Source of the DNA: Catellatospora paridis
GTDB taxonomy: Bacteria; Actinomycetota; Actinomycetes; Mycobacteriales; Micromonosporaceae
Length of the DNA stretch: 64,000 bases
Assembly: GCF_009720365.1 (NCBI RefSeq)
Contig: NZ_WBZD01000017.1
Location: forward strand, 62,001-126,000
Direction of reading: 5' to 3'
Shown here: positions 15,579-23,759 of the stretch, in pieces
How positions within the stretch are numbered: position 1 is the stretch's first letter
Layout of the letters: each line of letters begins with the position of its first letter
Program-made: the position numbers and the translations under genes
The notes under the pieces: generated by a model
Databases searched by the model: none
Seen by the model: only the letters and a program-made list of their open reading frames with translations
Told to the model about the DNA's origin: nothing

Positions 15579-16676
15579 TCAGGCGGCGCGGCGGACCGCT
15601 TCGACGATCATCTCGCGTAGCCGCTCCATCGGGTCGCCGTCGCCGACGGCCAGCGCGTTCTTCGTCGCCGCCACGGCCAGCCCGAGTTCGGGCAGCGCCC
15701 CGGCCAGGCTGCCGCCGAGCCCGCCCACTCCGATGATCGGTCCGTCGACCGCGTAGCCGAGCGTCCAGGCCACCGGCATGCCGAACGTCCACTCCGGACC
15801 GCGGGTCAGCGGCGTGCTCACCGCACGCAGCCGCTCCGGGGAGATCAAGCGGACCCCGTCCACCTCGCCGAGCAGCGCCGCGTACATCCGGGCCGCCGCG
15901 CGGGCGCTCATCGTGCCCACCGCGGGGACGTCCGCGCGCAGGAAGGCGCGGTCGTTGCCCAGGTCGGCGTCGGGTCGCGTGCCGTGCGGCACCGCCCGGT
16001 CGAAGTTCGGCAGCTGCGCGCTCAGCTGCTTGAGCGCGTCCGACCAGCTCCGGTCGGACAGCACCGCGAGCTGGTCAAGATCGGAATCGGGTACGCCGAG
16101 CAGCAGCTCACCGGGCACGCCCAGCGGCGCGGCGACCTCAGTGGCCAGCACCTGCGACACCGTGCGGCCGGTGGCCCGGCGGACCGTCTCGCCGACCAGC
16201 CAGCCGTACGTCCACACGTGGTAGCCGTGCGCCGTGCCCGGCTCCCAGAGCGGCGTCGCGTCGGCCATGATCGCGCACATGCGGTCCCAGTCGGCGAGGT
16301 CCACGGCGGTCACGTCGGGCGGCAGCGCGGGCAGGCCCGCGGTGTGGGTGAGCGCGTGGCGCAGCGTCACGCCGGACTTGCCGTGCCGGGCGAACTCCGG
16401 CCAGACCTCGGCGATGCGCAGGTCGTAGTCGAGCCGGCCCTGCTCGGCCAGCACGTGCACCACGGTCGAGGTGAGCGCCTTGCCGGTGGAGTAGCTGAAG
16501 AACGGGGTGCCCGGCGTGACCGGTCGCCCCGTCGCGGGGTCGGCCAGCCCGGCGGCGACGTCGACGATCGGCTCGCCGTGCAGGTACGCGGCGACCTGCA
16601 CGCCGGTCTCCTGCCCGGAGTCGACGAGGTCGTCGACGTGCTGCTGGACGCGCTGCTGAAGGTGGTGCCAGGTCAT
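15579..16676 (-). CDS. Serine hydrolase of the beta-lactamase/EstB family
   Basis: 365 residues without a signal peptide. The catalytic SxxK motif is STGK (in FFSYSTGKALTSTV) and the region HTAGLPALP is typical of class C beta-lactamase-like esterases. These cytoplasmic proteins are usually esterases or D-amino-acid-ester hydrolases rather than true beta-lactamases. The start overlaps the stop of the upstream TetR-type gene by 4 nt (ATGA), so regulator and enzyme form one operon and the regulator probably responds to a related ligand. Confidence 0.87.
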   Translation of the reverse strand: MTWHHLQQRVQQHVDDLVDSGQETGVQVAAYLHGEPIVDVAAGLADPATGRPVTPGTPFFSYSTGKALTSTVVHVLAEQGRLDYDLRIAEVWPEFARHGKSGVTLRHALTHTAGLPALPPDVTAVDLADWDRMCAIMADATPLWEPGTAHGYHVWTYGWLVGETVRRATGRTVSQVLATEVAAPLGVPGELLLGVPDSDLDQLAVLSDRSWSDALKQLSAQLPNFDRAVPHGTRPDADLGNDRAFLRADVPAVGTMSARAAARMYAALLGEVDGVRLISPERLRAVSTPLTRGPEWTFGMPVAWTLGYAVDGPIIGVGGLGGSLAGALPELGLAVAATKNALAVGDGDPMERLREMIVEAVRRAA

Positions 16677-17284
16677 GGTGCGGGGGTGTCCTCTCGGGCG
16701 GGTCCCGCCGGGGGCATGGCGGGCCAGTGTTCGAGCAGCACGTGCAGCGCCTCGACGGCCCGCCGCCACGACTGCGCGACGTCGCGCGGGTGGCCGAAGC
16801 CGCCGGTGGCCTCCAGGCTCACGAACCCGTGGAACGTGCTGCGCAGCACGCGCACCGCGTCGGTGAGGTCGGGTTCGGACAGTCCGTAGCCGCGCAGCAT
16901 GCCGTAGGTCAGCTCGTAGGTGCGCCGGAACGCGACCGGGTCGGCGGTGAGGAGTTCGGGTGGCAGCTGAAGCTGGGTGGCCGCGTACCGGCCGGGGTGG
17001 GCCAGGGCGTAGGCCCGGTAGGCGTCCGCGAACGCGATCAGCGCGTCGCGGCCGGATCGGCCCGCCACTGCCGCGCCGATCTCGTCGACCAGCTCGCCGG
17101 CCGCGAGCAGGGCGATGCGGTGCCGCAGGTCCTGCAGGCTGCGGACGTGGGAGTAGAGGCTCGCGTCCTTCACGCCGAATCCGCGCGCCACCGCGGTGAT
17201 CGTGACGTGGTCGAGCCCGGCGGTGTCCGCCAGGTCGGCCGCTGCCAGCGTCACCCGCTGCGCCGTGAGCCCTGCCCGTGCCAT
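16673..17284 (-). CDS. TetR/AcrR-family regulator with WHG-type C-terminal domain
   Basis: 203 residues. The N-terminal HTH (ADTAGLDHVTITAVARGFGVKDASLYSHVRSLQDLRHRIA) is of TetR type. The C-terminal domain contains the FHGFVSLE signature of the TetR WHG group. It is the first gene of a two-gene operon with a serine hydrolase. An imperfect dyad just upstream (CTAGG, 6 nt, CCTAG) suggests autoregulation. Confidence 0.87.
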   Translation of the reverse strand: MARAGLTAQRVTLAAADLADTAGLDHVTITAVARGFGVKDASLYSHVRSLQDLRHRIALLAAGELVDEIGAAVAGRSGRDALIAFADAYRAYALAHPGRYAATQLQLPPELLTADPVAFRRTYELTYGMLRGYGLSEPDLTDAVRVLRSTFHGFVSLEATGGFGHPRDVAQSWRRAVEALHVLLEHWPAMPPAGPAREDTPAP

Positions 17285-17297
17285 GAACCTAATGGTA

Positions 17298-17313
17298 CTA
17301 GGTAACAGCCTAG
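17298..17313 (-). promoter_or_regulatory. Candidate TetR operator
   Basis: CTAGG, 6 nt, CCTAG, 14 nt upstream of the regulator start, in a stretch rich in CTAGG-like words (17288-17325). The arms are short, so this is tentative. Confidence 0.3.
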
Positions 17314-17332
17314 GACGGCTAGGGAATAAGGC

Positions 17333-17611
17333 TCAGTCCACGTACGGCCGGACCAGGCCGGGGGCCGGCAGGTACGGCTCCCAGTAGACGATCTGCCAGG
17401 CCGCCTGGAGCGCGTCCTCGCACGGATAGGTGTGCCCGCACCGGTCGCAGATGCCCTGCACCTGCATGTGGTGCTCGCTCCAGCGCTGGCGGCCCTCGCT
17501 GACCATGGTCAGGGCGCGGCTCTGGATCGCCGTGCGGCCGACGTAGGTCGTGCCGTGTGCGTTGCGCCGGACGTCGTTCGAGGATCTGGGTCGTGGCTGC
17601 GGCCTTGACAT
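17333..17611 (-). CDS. Small conserved-type protein with CxxC zinc-binding motif
   Basis: 92 residues: a basic N terminus, a middle region SRALTMVSEGRQRWSEHHMQ, and ICDRCGHTYPCEDA, which carries three Cys suited to a metal site. The ATG at 17611 is preceded by AGGAGAAGG. The aromatic C terminus contains WEPYLPAPGLVRPY. I recognise no named family; the layout resembles small actinobacterial zinc-ribbon hypotheticals. It is divergent from the methyltransferase gene at 17717. Confidence 0.6.
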   Translation of the reverse strand: MSRPQPRPRSSNDVRRNAHGTTYVGRTAIQSRALTMVSEGRQRWSEHHMQVQGICDRCGHTYPCEDALQAAWQIVYWEPYLPAPGLVRPYVD

Positions 17612-17716
17612 ACGCCTTCTCCTGCCGTCATTCGGCATAACGCGGCACGGGACGCAAAGGTGCCGAGCTGTCGTAAACCCGTTGCCCGGGCATACGCCCT
17701 GCGATGGACTGGCCGG

Positions 17717-18478
17717 ATGAGATCGTTTGAGGAATTGCTCGCAGAGGGCGCGAGCGCGCCCGTGGACGGCTGGGATTTCGGCTGGTTCGCCGGGCGGGCC
17801 ACCGAGCAGCGCCCAGCCTGGGGCTACGCGCGGATGCTGGCCGAGCGCGTCGGGACCGCGACCGCCGTGCTCGACGTGCAGACCGGTGGCGGCGAGGTGT
17901 ACGCCGAGGTCCTGCACCGCGCGCCGCGCCACCCGGCGACCGCCGCCGCCACGGAGTCCTGGGCCCCGAACCTGGCGCTGGCCCGCCGGAACCTGGCCCC
18001 GCTGGGCGTCGCCGTCGCCGAAGCCGCCGACGGGGCGGAGCTGCCGTTCCCGGACGCGTCGTTCGACCTGGTGGCCAGCCGGCATCCGACGGTCACCGAC
18101 TGGGCCGAGACGGCGCGGGTGCTCGCCTCCGGCGGCGCCTACCTGTCGCAGCAAATCGGCGCCGGGTCGATGCGGGAGCTGAGCGAGTTCTTCCTCGGCC
18201 CCGTCGACCCGGGCACGGGCCGCCTGCCGCAGACCGTGGCCGCCGCGGCGCGGGCCGCCGGGCTCACCGTCACCGACCTGCGGCCGCAGGCGCTGCGTAC
18301 CGAGTTCTACGACGTCGCCGCAGTGATCGTGTTCCTGCGCAAGGTGATCTGGACGGTGCCGGGCTTCGACGTGGAGAAGTACCACGACCGCCTGGTCGCG
18401 ATGGACGAGCGCATCCGCAGCGACGGTCCCTTCGTGGCCCACTCCCAGCGCTTCCTGCTCACCGCCCGCAAGCCCTGA
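17717..18478 (+). CDS. Class I SAM-dependent methyltransferase
   Basis: 253 residues. Motif I is AVLDVQTGGGEVYAEVL. The acidic post-motif region and PFPDASFDLVASRH (motif II/III region) are as in UbiE/Methyltransf_11 proteins. The ATG at 17717 gives the usual N terminus MRSFEELLAEG. The genes on both sides point in other directions, so the substrate is unknown. Confidence 0.82.
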   Translation: MRSFEELLAEGASAPVDGWDFGWFAGRATEQRPAWGYARMLAERVGTATAVLDVQTGGGEVYAEVLHRAPRHPATAAATESWAPNLALARRNLAPLGVAVAEAADGAELPFPDASFDLVASRHPTVTDWAETARVLASGGAYLSQQIGAGSMRELSEFFLGPVDPGTGRLPQTVAAAARAAGLTVTDLRPQALRTEFYDVAAVIVFLRKVIWTVPGFDVEKYHDRLVAMDERIRSDGPFVAHSQRFLLTARKP

Positions 18479-18505
18479 CCGCCGCCCCGTGACGCCGCTT
18501 CTTCA

Positions 18506-19087
18506 TTACGCCGCGCCGCCGGGGCGCGGGTAGCGGATGAGGAGGCTGGCGTGGACGGGGTGGTCGCCGACGGCTTCGTAGAGGTGGGGGACGTCGGAAC
18601 GCCAGGAGATGTGCTCGCCGGGGTGGGCGGTGAGCGGGGCGCCGGCGGGGCCGGCGCGCAGGACGCCGTCGAAGACGGTGATGTGCTCGGTCACCCCGGC
18701 GTGGTGCGCTGGTGAGTGTTGTGCGGCGCCGGGCGGGACGACCATCCGGTACAGCTCGTAGGTGACCGTGTCGTCGTCGAAGACCTGCAGCAGCGTGGCC
18801 TCGACGGCGGTGCCCCGCATCACGCCGGCCGGCCGCCCGGCCAGCAGCGCGGTGATCGGCACGCCCAGCGCGGCGGTCACCGACCACAGTGTGTCCAGGG
18901 TCGGGTTGCGGGTGCCGTTCTCCAGCCCGGACAGCGTCGCCTTGCCCACGTTCGCCCGGCGGGCCAGCTCCGACAGCGAGATCCCGGCCTGTTCCCGCAG
19001 GTGGCGCAGCCGTGGGCCGACGCCCTCGGCCCCGGGCTCCAGGGCCGGGGGCGGGCTGCTGCGGGCGGTTGCCGGACGCGCGCTCAT
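18506..19087 (-). CDS. XRE-family regulator with C-terminal cupin domain
   Basis: 193 residues. The HTH_3 domain is RHLREQAGISLSELARRANVGKATLSGLENGTRNPTLDTLWSV (~28-75). The cupin begins near 100 and includes GVTEHITVFDGVLRAG and HPGEHISWRSDVPHLYEA. Such proteins sense small metabolites through the cupin and repress a neighbouring transporter. It is divergent from the BenE-type transporter, and the 67-bp gap contains a CGTTCCG/CGGAACG palindrome that is the likely shared operator. Confidence 0.88.
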   Translation of the reverse strand: MSARPATARSSPPPALEPGAEGVGPRLRHLREQAGISLSELARRANVGKATLSGLENGTRNPTLDTLWSVTAALGVPITALLAGRPAGVMRGTAVEATLLQVFDDDTVTYELYRMVVPPGAAQHSPAHHAGVTEHITVFDGVLRAGPAGAPLTAHPGEHISWRSDVPHLYEAVGDHPVHASLLIRYPRPGGAA

Positions 19088-19112
19088 GGGGCTATCGTGC
19101 ACCACGAGCCAC

Positions 19113-19130
19113 CGTTCCGTTTGCGGAACG
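19113..19130. promoter_or_regulatory. Operator palindrome between XRE-cupin regulator and benE
   Basis: CGTTCCG, 4 nt, CGGAACG: a perfect 7-bp dyad in the divergent intergenic region, placed to control both genes. Confidence 0.6.
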
Positions 19131-19154
19131 ATGGTGGAGCAGCGAGGAGCGGGC

Positions 19155-20396
19155 GTGGGCAGGGGAGTCTTGCAGCCGGTGCTGGCCGGGGTGGTCACGG
19201 CCGTGGTGGGGTTCGCGAGCACGTTCGCCGTGGTGCTGGCGGGGTTGCGAGCGGTGGGGGCCGACTCGCGGCAGGCCGCTTCGGGGCTGCTGGCGGTATG
19301 CGTGGCCGCCGGCGCGACGGCGATCGTGCTGGGCCTGCGGCACCGCATCCCGATCAGCATCGCCTGGTCGACGCCGGGCGCGGCGCTGCTGGCCGCCACC
19401 GGCGCGGTCGACGGCGGGTTCGCCGCGGCCGTGGGCGCGTTCCTGGTCACCGGCGCGCTGATCGTCGCGGCAGGGCTGTTCCCGGCGCTGGGCCGGGCGA
19501 TCGCGGCGATCCCGCGGCCGATCGCGGCGGCGATGCTCGCGGGCGTGCTGCTGGACCTGTGCATCGCCCCGGTGCGCGCGCTGGTCGACGTGCCGCTGCT
19601 CGCCGCGCCGATCGTGGGAGTGTGGCTGGTGCTGAACCGCTTCGCGCGGGCCTGGGCGGTGCCCGCCGCGCTGGCCGCGGCCGTGCTCGTGATCGCGCTG
19701 GACTCCCCGGGCGCGCTGCGCGGGGCCGCCGCCGCACCCGAGGTCGTGCTCACCGCGCCGGTGTTCACCTGGCAGGCGCTGGTCAGTCTGGCGGTGCCAT
19801 TGTTCCTGGTCACCATGGCCTCGCAGAACGTGCCGGGCATGGCGGTGCTGCAGGGGTACGGCTACACCCCGCCGCTGCGCGGCGTGCTGCTGGGCACCGG
19901 CGCGGCCACGGCGGTCGCCGCGCCGTTCGGTTCGCACGCGGTGAACCTGGCCGCCATCACCGCCGCGCTGGCCGCCGGTCCCGACGCGCACCCCGACCCG
20001 CGGCGGCGCTGGATCGCCTCCGTGACCGCGGGCATCGGCATGATCACGCTCGGGCTGGGCGCGAGCGCGGCGACGGCGTTCGTGCTCAGCTCGCCGCCGC
20101 TGCTGATCGAGGCGGTGGCGGGCCTGGCCCTGCTCGGCGCGCTCGGCGCGGCGATCGCGTCGGCGACCGCCGAGGCCGAGGGCCGGGAGGCGGCGGTGGT
20201 CACCTTCGTGGTGACCGCGTCGGGCGTGGCGCTGCTCGGGGTCGGCGCGGCCTTCTGGGGCCTGCTGGCCGGCGGCCTCATGCTGCTGCTGCGGCCTCGC
20301 TCAGGAACGACTCCACCGTCGCCGCGAACGTCCGCGGATCGTCCACCCACGGAAAGTGACCCGACGCCGGCTGCACCGTCAGCCGTGCCGAGCTGA
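19155..20396 (+). CDS. benE: BenE-family benzoate/H+ symporter-like transporter
   Basis: 413 residues with about 12 transmembrane helices and the typical BenE features VLQPVLAGVVTAVVGFASTFAVVLAGL at the N terminus and SQNVPGMAVLQGYGY in the middle. The family imports benzoate or related aromatic acids. The GTG at 19155 is chosen because GAGGAG lies 5 nt upstream; an ATG at 19131 would touch the operator. The last ~35 residues (Pro/Ser/Thr-rich) overlap the convergent hydrolase gene by 119 bp. No benzoate catabolic genes lie next to it. Confidence 0.85.
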   Translation: MGRGVLQPVLAGVVTAVVGFASTFAVVLAGLRAVGADSRQAASGLLAVCVAAGATAIVLGLRHRIPISIAWSTPGAALLAATGAVDGGFAAAVGAFLVTGALIVAAGLFPALGRAIAAIPRPIAAAMLAGVLLDLCIAPVRALVDVPLLAAPIVGVWLVLNRFARAWAVPAALAAAVLVIALDSPGALRGAAAAPEVVLTAPVFTWQALVSLAVPLFLVTMASQNVPGMAVLQGYGYTPPLRGVLLGTGAATAVAAPFGSHAVNLAAITAALAAGPDAHPDPRRRWIASVTAGIGMITLGLGASAATAFVLSSPPLLIEAVAGLALLGALGAAIASATAEAEGREAAVVTFVVTASGVALLGVGAAFWGLLAGGLMLLLRPRSGTTPPSPRTSADRPPTESDPTPAAPSAVPS

Positions 20397-21141
20397 GCCG
20401 CTCGGCCAGCGCGCGTACGGCGTGGCGGGTGGGCCAGATGTCGTGCTCGCCGACCACGAGCAACGTCGGCACGGCGAGCGCGGCGAGCCGGTCGGGCAGC
20501 GCCGGATCGGGCTCGTAGCCGGCGTAGAAGCCGTCCGTGGCGGGCTTGGCGAACTCGGCCGGCTCGGCGGCGGCCTGCGCCTTCGCGGCGTCGTTCCACT
20601 GCCCGTAGAGCAGCGGGGCGGACAGCCAGCGCAGGCGCTCCAGTTCCTCGTCGTCGGCGGCCTCGTCGGTGAGGGCGGCGGCCGCCTCGTCGATCCACGG
20701 CTCGTGCGAGCGCTCTGCCAGCACGTGCGTCACGTCCAGATCGGACGGCAGGCCGAGCACGCGCAGCGACGGGTCGACGATGACCAGGCGGCGCAGCCGG
20801 TGCGGGTGCGCGTCGGCATACAGGAAGCACACGCCGCCGCTGGCGGAGTGGCCGAACAGGTCCATGGTGGGCAAGCCGAGGTGGGCGCGCAGCGCCTCGA
20901 CGTCGTCGGCGATGCGGTCCACCCGGTAGGTGGCCGGGTCGGCGGGCTCGGCGGAGTCGCCCGTGCCGCGGTTGTCGAGCAGGATCAGCGTCCGGGTCGC
21001 CGACAGCCCGCCCAGCTCGCCGAGGTATCGCACCGCCTGCCCCGGCCCGCCCGGCACGCACACGAGCGGCGGCCCGTCCCCGACGACCCGGTAGACGAGT
21101 TCGGTCCCATCCCATGATCGAAAGCTAGGCACCCACCCCAT
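20278..21141 (-). CDS. Alpha/beta hydrolase (proline iminopeptidase-like)
   Basis: 287 residues. The oxyanion region is VCVPGGPGQAVRYLGELGG, the nucleophile elbow is DLFGHSASGGVCFLYA, the acid is in LLVVGEHDIWPT, and the catalytic His in QPASGHFPWVDDP. The HGGPG-like motif and layout fit proline iminopeptidase or haloperoxidase-like hydrolases. The 3' end overlaps the convergent transporter gene by 119 bp, unusually much; both frames look genuine. It is followed upstream by the three palindromes at 21160-21257. Confidence 0.85.
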   Translation of the reverse strand: MGWVPSFRSWDGTELVYRVVGDGPPLVCVPGGPGQAVRYLGELGGLSATRTLILLDNRGTGDSAEPADPATYRVDRIADDVEALRAHLGLPTMDLFGHSASGGVCFLYADAHPHRLRRLVIVDPSLRVLGLPSDLDVTHVLAERSHEPWIDEAAAALTDEAADDEELERLRWLSAPLLYGQWNDAAKAQAAAEPAEFAKPATDGFYAGYEPDPALPDRLAALAVPTLLVVGEHDIWPTRHAVRALAERLSSARLTVQPASGHFPWVDDPRTFAATVESFLSEAAAAA

Positions 21142-21159
21142 TCTGCCAGCCCCTCCCAC

Positions 21160-21257
21160 CGCAACTCCTAAGGAGTTGCGCCCACCCCTCCTGCCGCAAC
21201 TCTTAAAGAGTCGCGCCCTTCGAGGCGCACAGAGGACGCAACTCTTTAAGAGTTGCG
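21160..21257. repeat. Three copies of a 21-bp palindrome
   Basis: CGCAACTCCT-A-AGGAGTTGCG (21160-21180), CGCAACTCTT-A-AAGAGTCGCG (21195-21215, one mismatch) and CGCAACTCTT-T-AAGAGTTGCG (21237-21257). They fill the gap between the starts/ends of two - strand genes. They may be stacked terminators of the ABC pair, or operators of the hydrolase gene. Confidence 0.75.
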
Positions 21258-21291
21258 CCTCGGGGCGGGCACCGTGGGGTGGTGGGGCGGG

Positions 21292-21972
21292 TCAGGTGCG
21301 GGTGCGGCGGAGGTGGGCGTAGGCCCAGGCTGTGGCGGCGGTCCACAGGGCCGCGTGCGCGGTCAGGGTGAGGGCGGTGAGGGTGGAGCCGCCGGAGGTG
21401 GTGAAGCGGGTGGCGGCCATCAGTGGCGGCACCAGCCACGGGGCGGGGGAGCCCTGCAGGCCCAGCACGATCGCCAGCACGGATCCGGTGACCAGGACGG
21501 CCGCGCCCGTGCCTGCCGTGCGGGTGACCGCGCGGCTGGACAGCGCGCCCAGGGCGACGGCCGGTCCCAGCGCCAGCAGGTGCACGCCCAGTCCGATCAG
21601 GAGGATGCGCGGGAGGCTGTCCGGTCCGGTCTTGACGCCGCCGGAGATCCACGGCACGGCCAGCGCGACGGCGATGGTGCCGAGCCCGGCAGCGGCGGCG
21701 GCCAGCAGTCCGGCGACGATCTCGTGCCGGGCCGAGCCGAGCGCCACGCGGGCCAGTCGGCGCTGCACGTCCGGCTCGACGTCCAGCAGGATCTTCGTCT
21801 GCCAGGCCAGTAGAGGGAACACGACCAGGGCGGAGACGCCGTATGCCTCACGGGCCTCGGCCTGCCCGCCGCCGTAGAGGATCGACAGCACCGCGAGCGC
21901 GGCGATCAGGGGCGCGACGGCCCGGCCGGTGCGGACGAAGCCGTGCAGCCGCATCCTGGCCAGCGCGATCAC
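21292..21972 (-). CDS. ABC transporter membrane subunit
   Basis: 226 residues with about six hydrophobic segments and no domain that I can name more precisely. It starts with a 4-nt overlap with the upstream ATPase gene, so the pair forms one transporter. The size and lack of large loops fit the ABC-2 type. Substrate and direction are unknown. Confidence 0.75.
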   Translation of the reverse strand: MIALARMRLHGFVRTGRAVAPLIAALAVLSILYGGGQAEAREAYGVSALVVFPLLAWQTKILLDVEPDVQRRLARVALGSARHEIVAGLLAAAAAGLGTIAVALAVPWISGGVKTGPDSLPRILLIGLGVHLLALGPAVALGALSSRAVTRTAGTGAAVLVTGSVLAIVLGLQGSPAPWLVPPLMAATRFTTSGGSTLTALTLTAHAALWTAATAWAYAHLRRTRT

Positions 21973-22706
21973 GAGCCCACCTCTTCGCGTACCCGCAGCA
22001 CCTGATGCCCCTGCTCACGCAGGCGCGCGACGGCGTCGGCGAGGTCGGCGGCCTCGACCGCCACCTCGACGACGCAGCGCTGCCCGGTGTCGGGTGCGGC
22101 CGTGGCCAGCGTGCCGTCGGCGACGGTCCACGTCGCCGCGCCGGGCAGCCGTACGGTCTCTCCGCGGTGGTCGCTGACCAGCACCGAGCCGCCGCGCGCG
22201 ACGACCTCCAGGACGATCCCGGGGACGAGGTCGCGGGTCGCGGCGTCCAGGCCCTCCCACGGCTCGTCGAGGATCAGCAGGTCCGGCGGGGCGAGCAGAG
22301 CCTGGGCCAGGCCGACCTTCTGGGCGGTGCCCTTGGACAGTTCGGGCAGTTTGACGTCACGGAAGCCGCCGAGGCCGAGCCGCTGCACCCACTCGTCGAC
22401 GGCCCGGGTGGCGGCGGCGGGGCGGAGCCCGCGGACCGCGGCCATGGCGCTCAGGTAGCCGGTGACGGTGCCGGTCTGGTCGGCGGGAGAGCGTTCCGGG
22501 ACCCAGCCCACGACGGCGGGGCGGTCGGTGACCCGGCCCCGGGTCGGGCGCAGCACCCCTGCGATCAGCTGGAGCAAGGTGGACTTGCCGGCGCCGTTGC
22601 GGCCCAGCACCACCACGATGCCGCCGGGTTCCACCCGGGCCGTGACGGCTTGCAGGACCCACGGGGCGCCGCGGTGGTAGCGCAGCCACACGTCGTCGAG
22701 ATGCAC
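21969..22706 (-). CDS. ABC transporter ATP-binding protein
   Basis: 245 residues. Walker A is GRNGAGKST, the signature is LSKGTAQK (a variant of LSGGQ), Walker B is LLILDEPWEGLD, and the H-loop His is in VSDHRGE. A C-terminal ~40-residue beta-alpha extension follows. It is the first gene of the two-gene operon with the membrane subunit. The degenerate signature is frequent in ABC-2 exporters of actinobacteria. Confidence 0.88.
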   Translation of the reverse strand: MHLDDVWLRYHRGAPWVLQAVTARVEPGGIVVVLGRNGAGKSTLLQLIAGVLRPTRGRVTDRPAVVGWVPERSPADQTGTVTGYLSAMAAVRGLRPAAATRAVDEWVQRLGLGGFRDVKLPELSKGTAQKVGLAQALLAPPDLLILDEPWEGLDAATRDLVPGIVLEVVARGGSVLVSDHRGETVRLPGAATWTVADGTLATAAPDTGQRCVVEVAVEAADLADAVARLREQGHQVLRVREEVGS

Positions 22707-22862
22707 CGGGCGATTGTGTCACCGGCTGTGCCGTACCGGCTATGGACGATCTTGGAAGTGGTCCGGGCGGGTGGCGGGCGGCGACATAGGATGGTGCTTT
22801 CGTGCATGATCGTCGGGTTCCGCGGTGTGGCGGGCCGGACGGCCGACGGCAGGGAGCTTTCC

Positions 22863-23756
22863 ATGGATCTCGGGGTGCACCTCATCAGCTTCACGTTCCC
22901 CGGCGGGACGGCGGCGATCGGCCCGACCCTGGCGGCGGCCGGGCGGACGGCCGAGGACGCCGGGGTGGCCAACCTGTCGGTGATGGACCACTACCTGCAG
23001 ATGGACGGCATGGACCTGGGCGGCCCGCTCATGCCCATGCTGGAGGGCTACACCACGCTGGGCTTCCTGGCCGCGAACACCAGCACCGTCACGCTTCAGC
23101 TGCTGGTCACCGGCGTGACCTACCGGCACCCGGGCCTGCTCGCGAAGATCGTGACCACGCTCGACGTGCTGTCCGGCGGCCGGGCCGTGCTCGGCATCGG
23201 CGCGGCCTGGTACGACCGCGAGCACGCCGCCTACGGGGTGCCGTTCCCGCCGGTCGCCGAGCGGTTCGAGCGGCTGGAGGAGACGCTGCGCATCGTGCGC
23301 CAGATGTGGAGCGACGACGACGGTCCTTTCGAGGGCAGGCACTATCAGCTGGCGGAGACGGTCAACTCGCCGCAGGCGCTGTCCGCCCCGCACCCGCCCA
23401 TCATGATCGGCGGTGGGGGCGAGAAGAAGACGCTGCGCCTGGTCGCCAAGTACGCCGACGCCTGCAATCTGTTCGCCGGGCCGGACAGCGCCCCGGAGCA
23501 GATCGCGGCGAAACTCGACGTGCTCAAGCGGCACTGCGAGCGCGAGGGCACCGACTACGACCGCATCCGCAAGACCATCGCCTGGTCGGCGCCGGTGACC
23601 CCGGACGCGGCCGGTGGGGCGGACTTCGCCGCGTCACTGGAGCCGTACGCGAAGCTGGGCGTCACCCAGGTGCACCTGATGCCGTACACGGCCGAGCCGG
23701 TGGCCTTCCTGAGCGGCCTCGGCGAGCACGTGGTGGGCCGCCTCAAGCAGCTGTGA
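22863..23756 (+). CDS. LLM-class F420-dependent oxidoreductase
   Basis: 297 residues with the luciferase-like TIM-barrel pattern: MDLGVHLISFTFPGG at the N terminus, SVMDHYLQM, LGIGAAWYDREHAAYGVPFPP, ERFERLEETLRIVRQMW, and PPIMIGGGGEKKTLRLVAKYAD. Proteins of this type in actinomycetes use F420 to reduce or oxidise small substrates. The ATG at 22863 has AGGGAG 6 nt upstream. It is a single transcription unit convergent with the HAD gene. Confidence 0.9.
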   Translation: MDLGVHLISFTFPGGTAAIGPTLAAAGRTAEDAGVANLSVMDHYLQMDGMDLGGPLMPMLEGYTTLGFLAANTSTVTLQLLVTGVTYRHPGLLAKIVTTLDVLSGGRAVLGIGAAWYDREHAAYGVPFPPVAERFERLEETLRIVRQMWSDDDGPFEGRHYQLAETVNSPQALSAPHPPIMIGGGGEKKTLRLVAKYADACNLFAGPDSAPEQIAAKLDVLKRHCEREGTDYDRIRKTIAWSAPVTPDAAGGADFAASLEPYAKLGVTQVHLMPYTAEPVAFLSGLGEHVVGRLKQL

Positions 23757-23759
23757 GCG

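Noticed and set aside
18506-19840. A 444-codon - strand frame extending the XRE-cupin protein upstream
   Set aside because: The extra N-terminal part is antisense to benE and of Ala/Thr/Ser-rich shadow composition; the ATG at 19087 gives the normal family length.
21160-21257. Three spaced repeats as a possible CRISPR array
   Set aside because: Units are 21-bp palindromes with unequal short spacers of 14 and 21 bp and no cas genes nearby.
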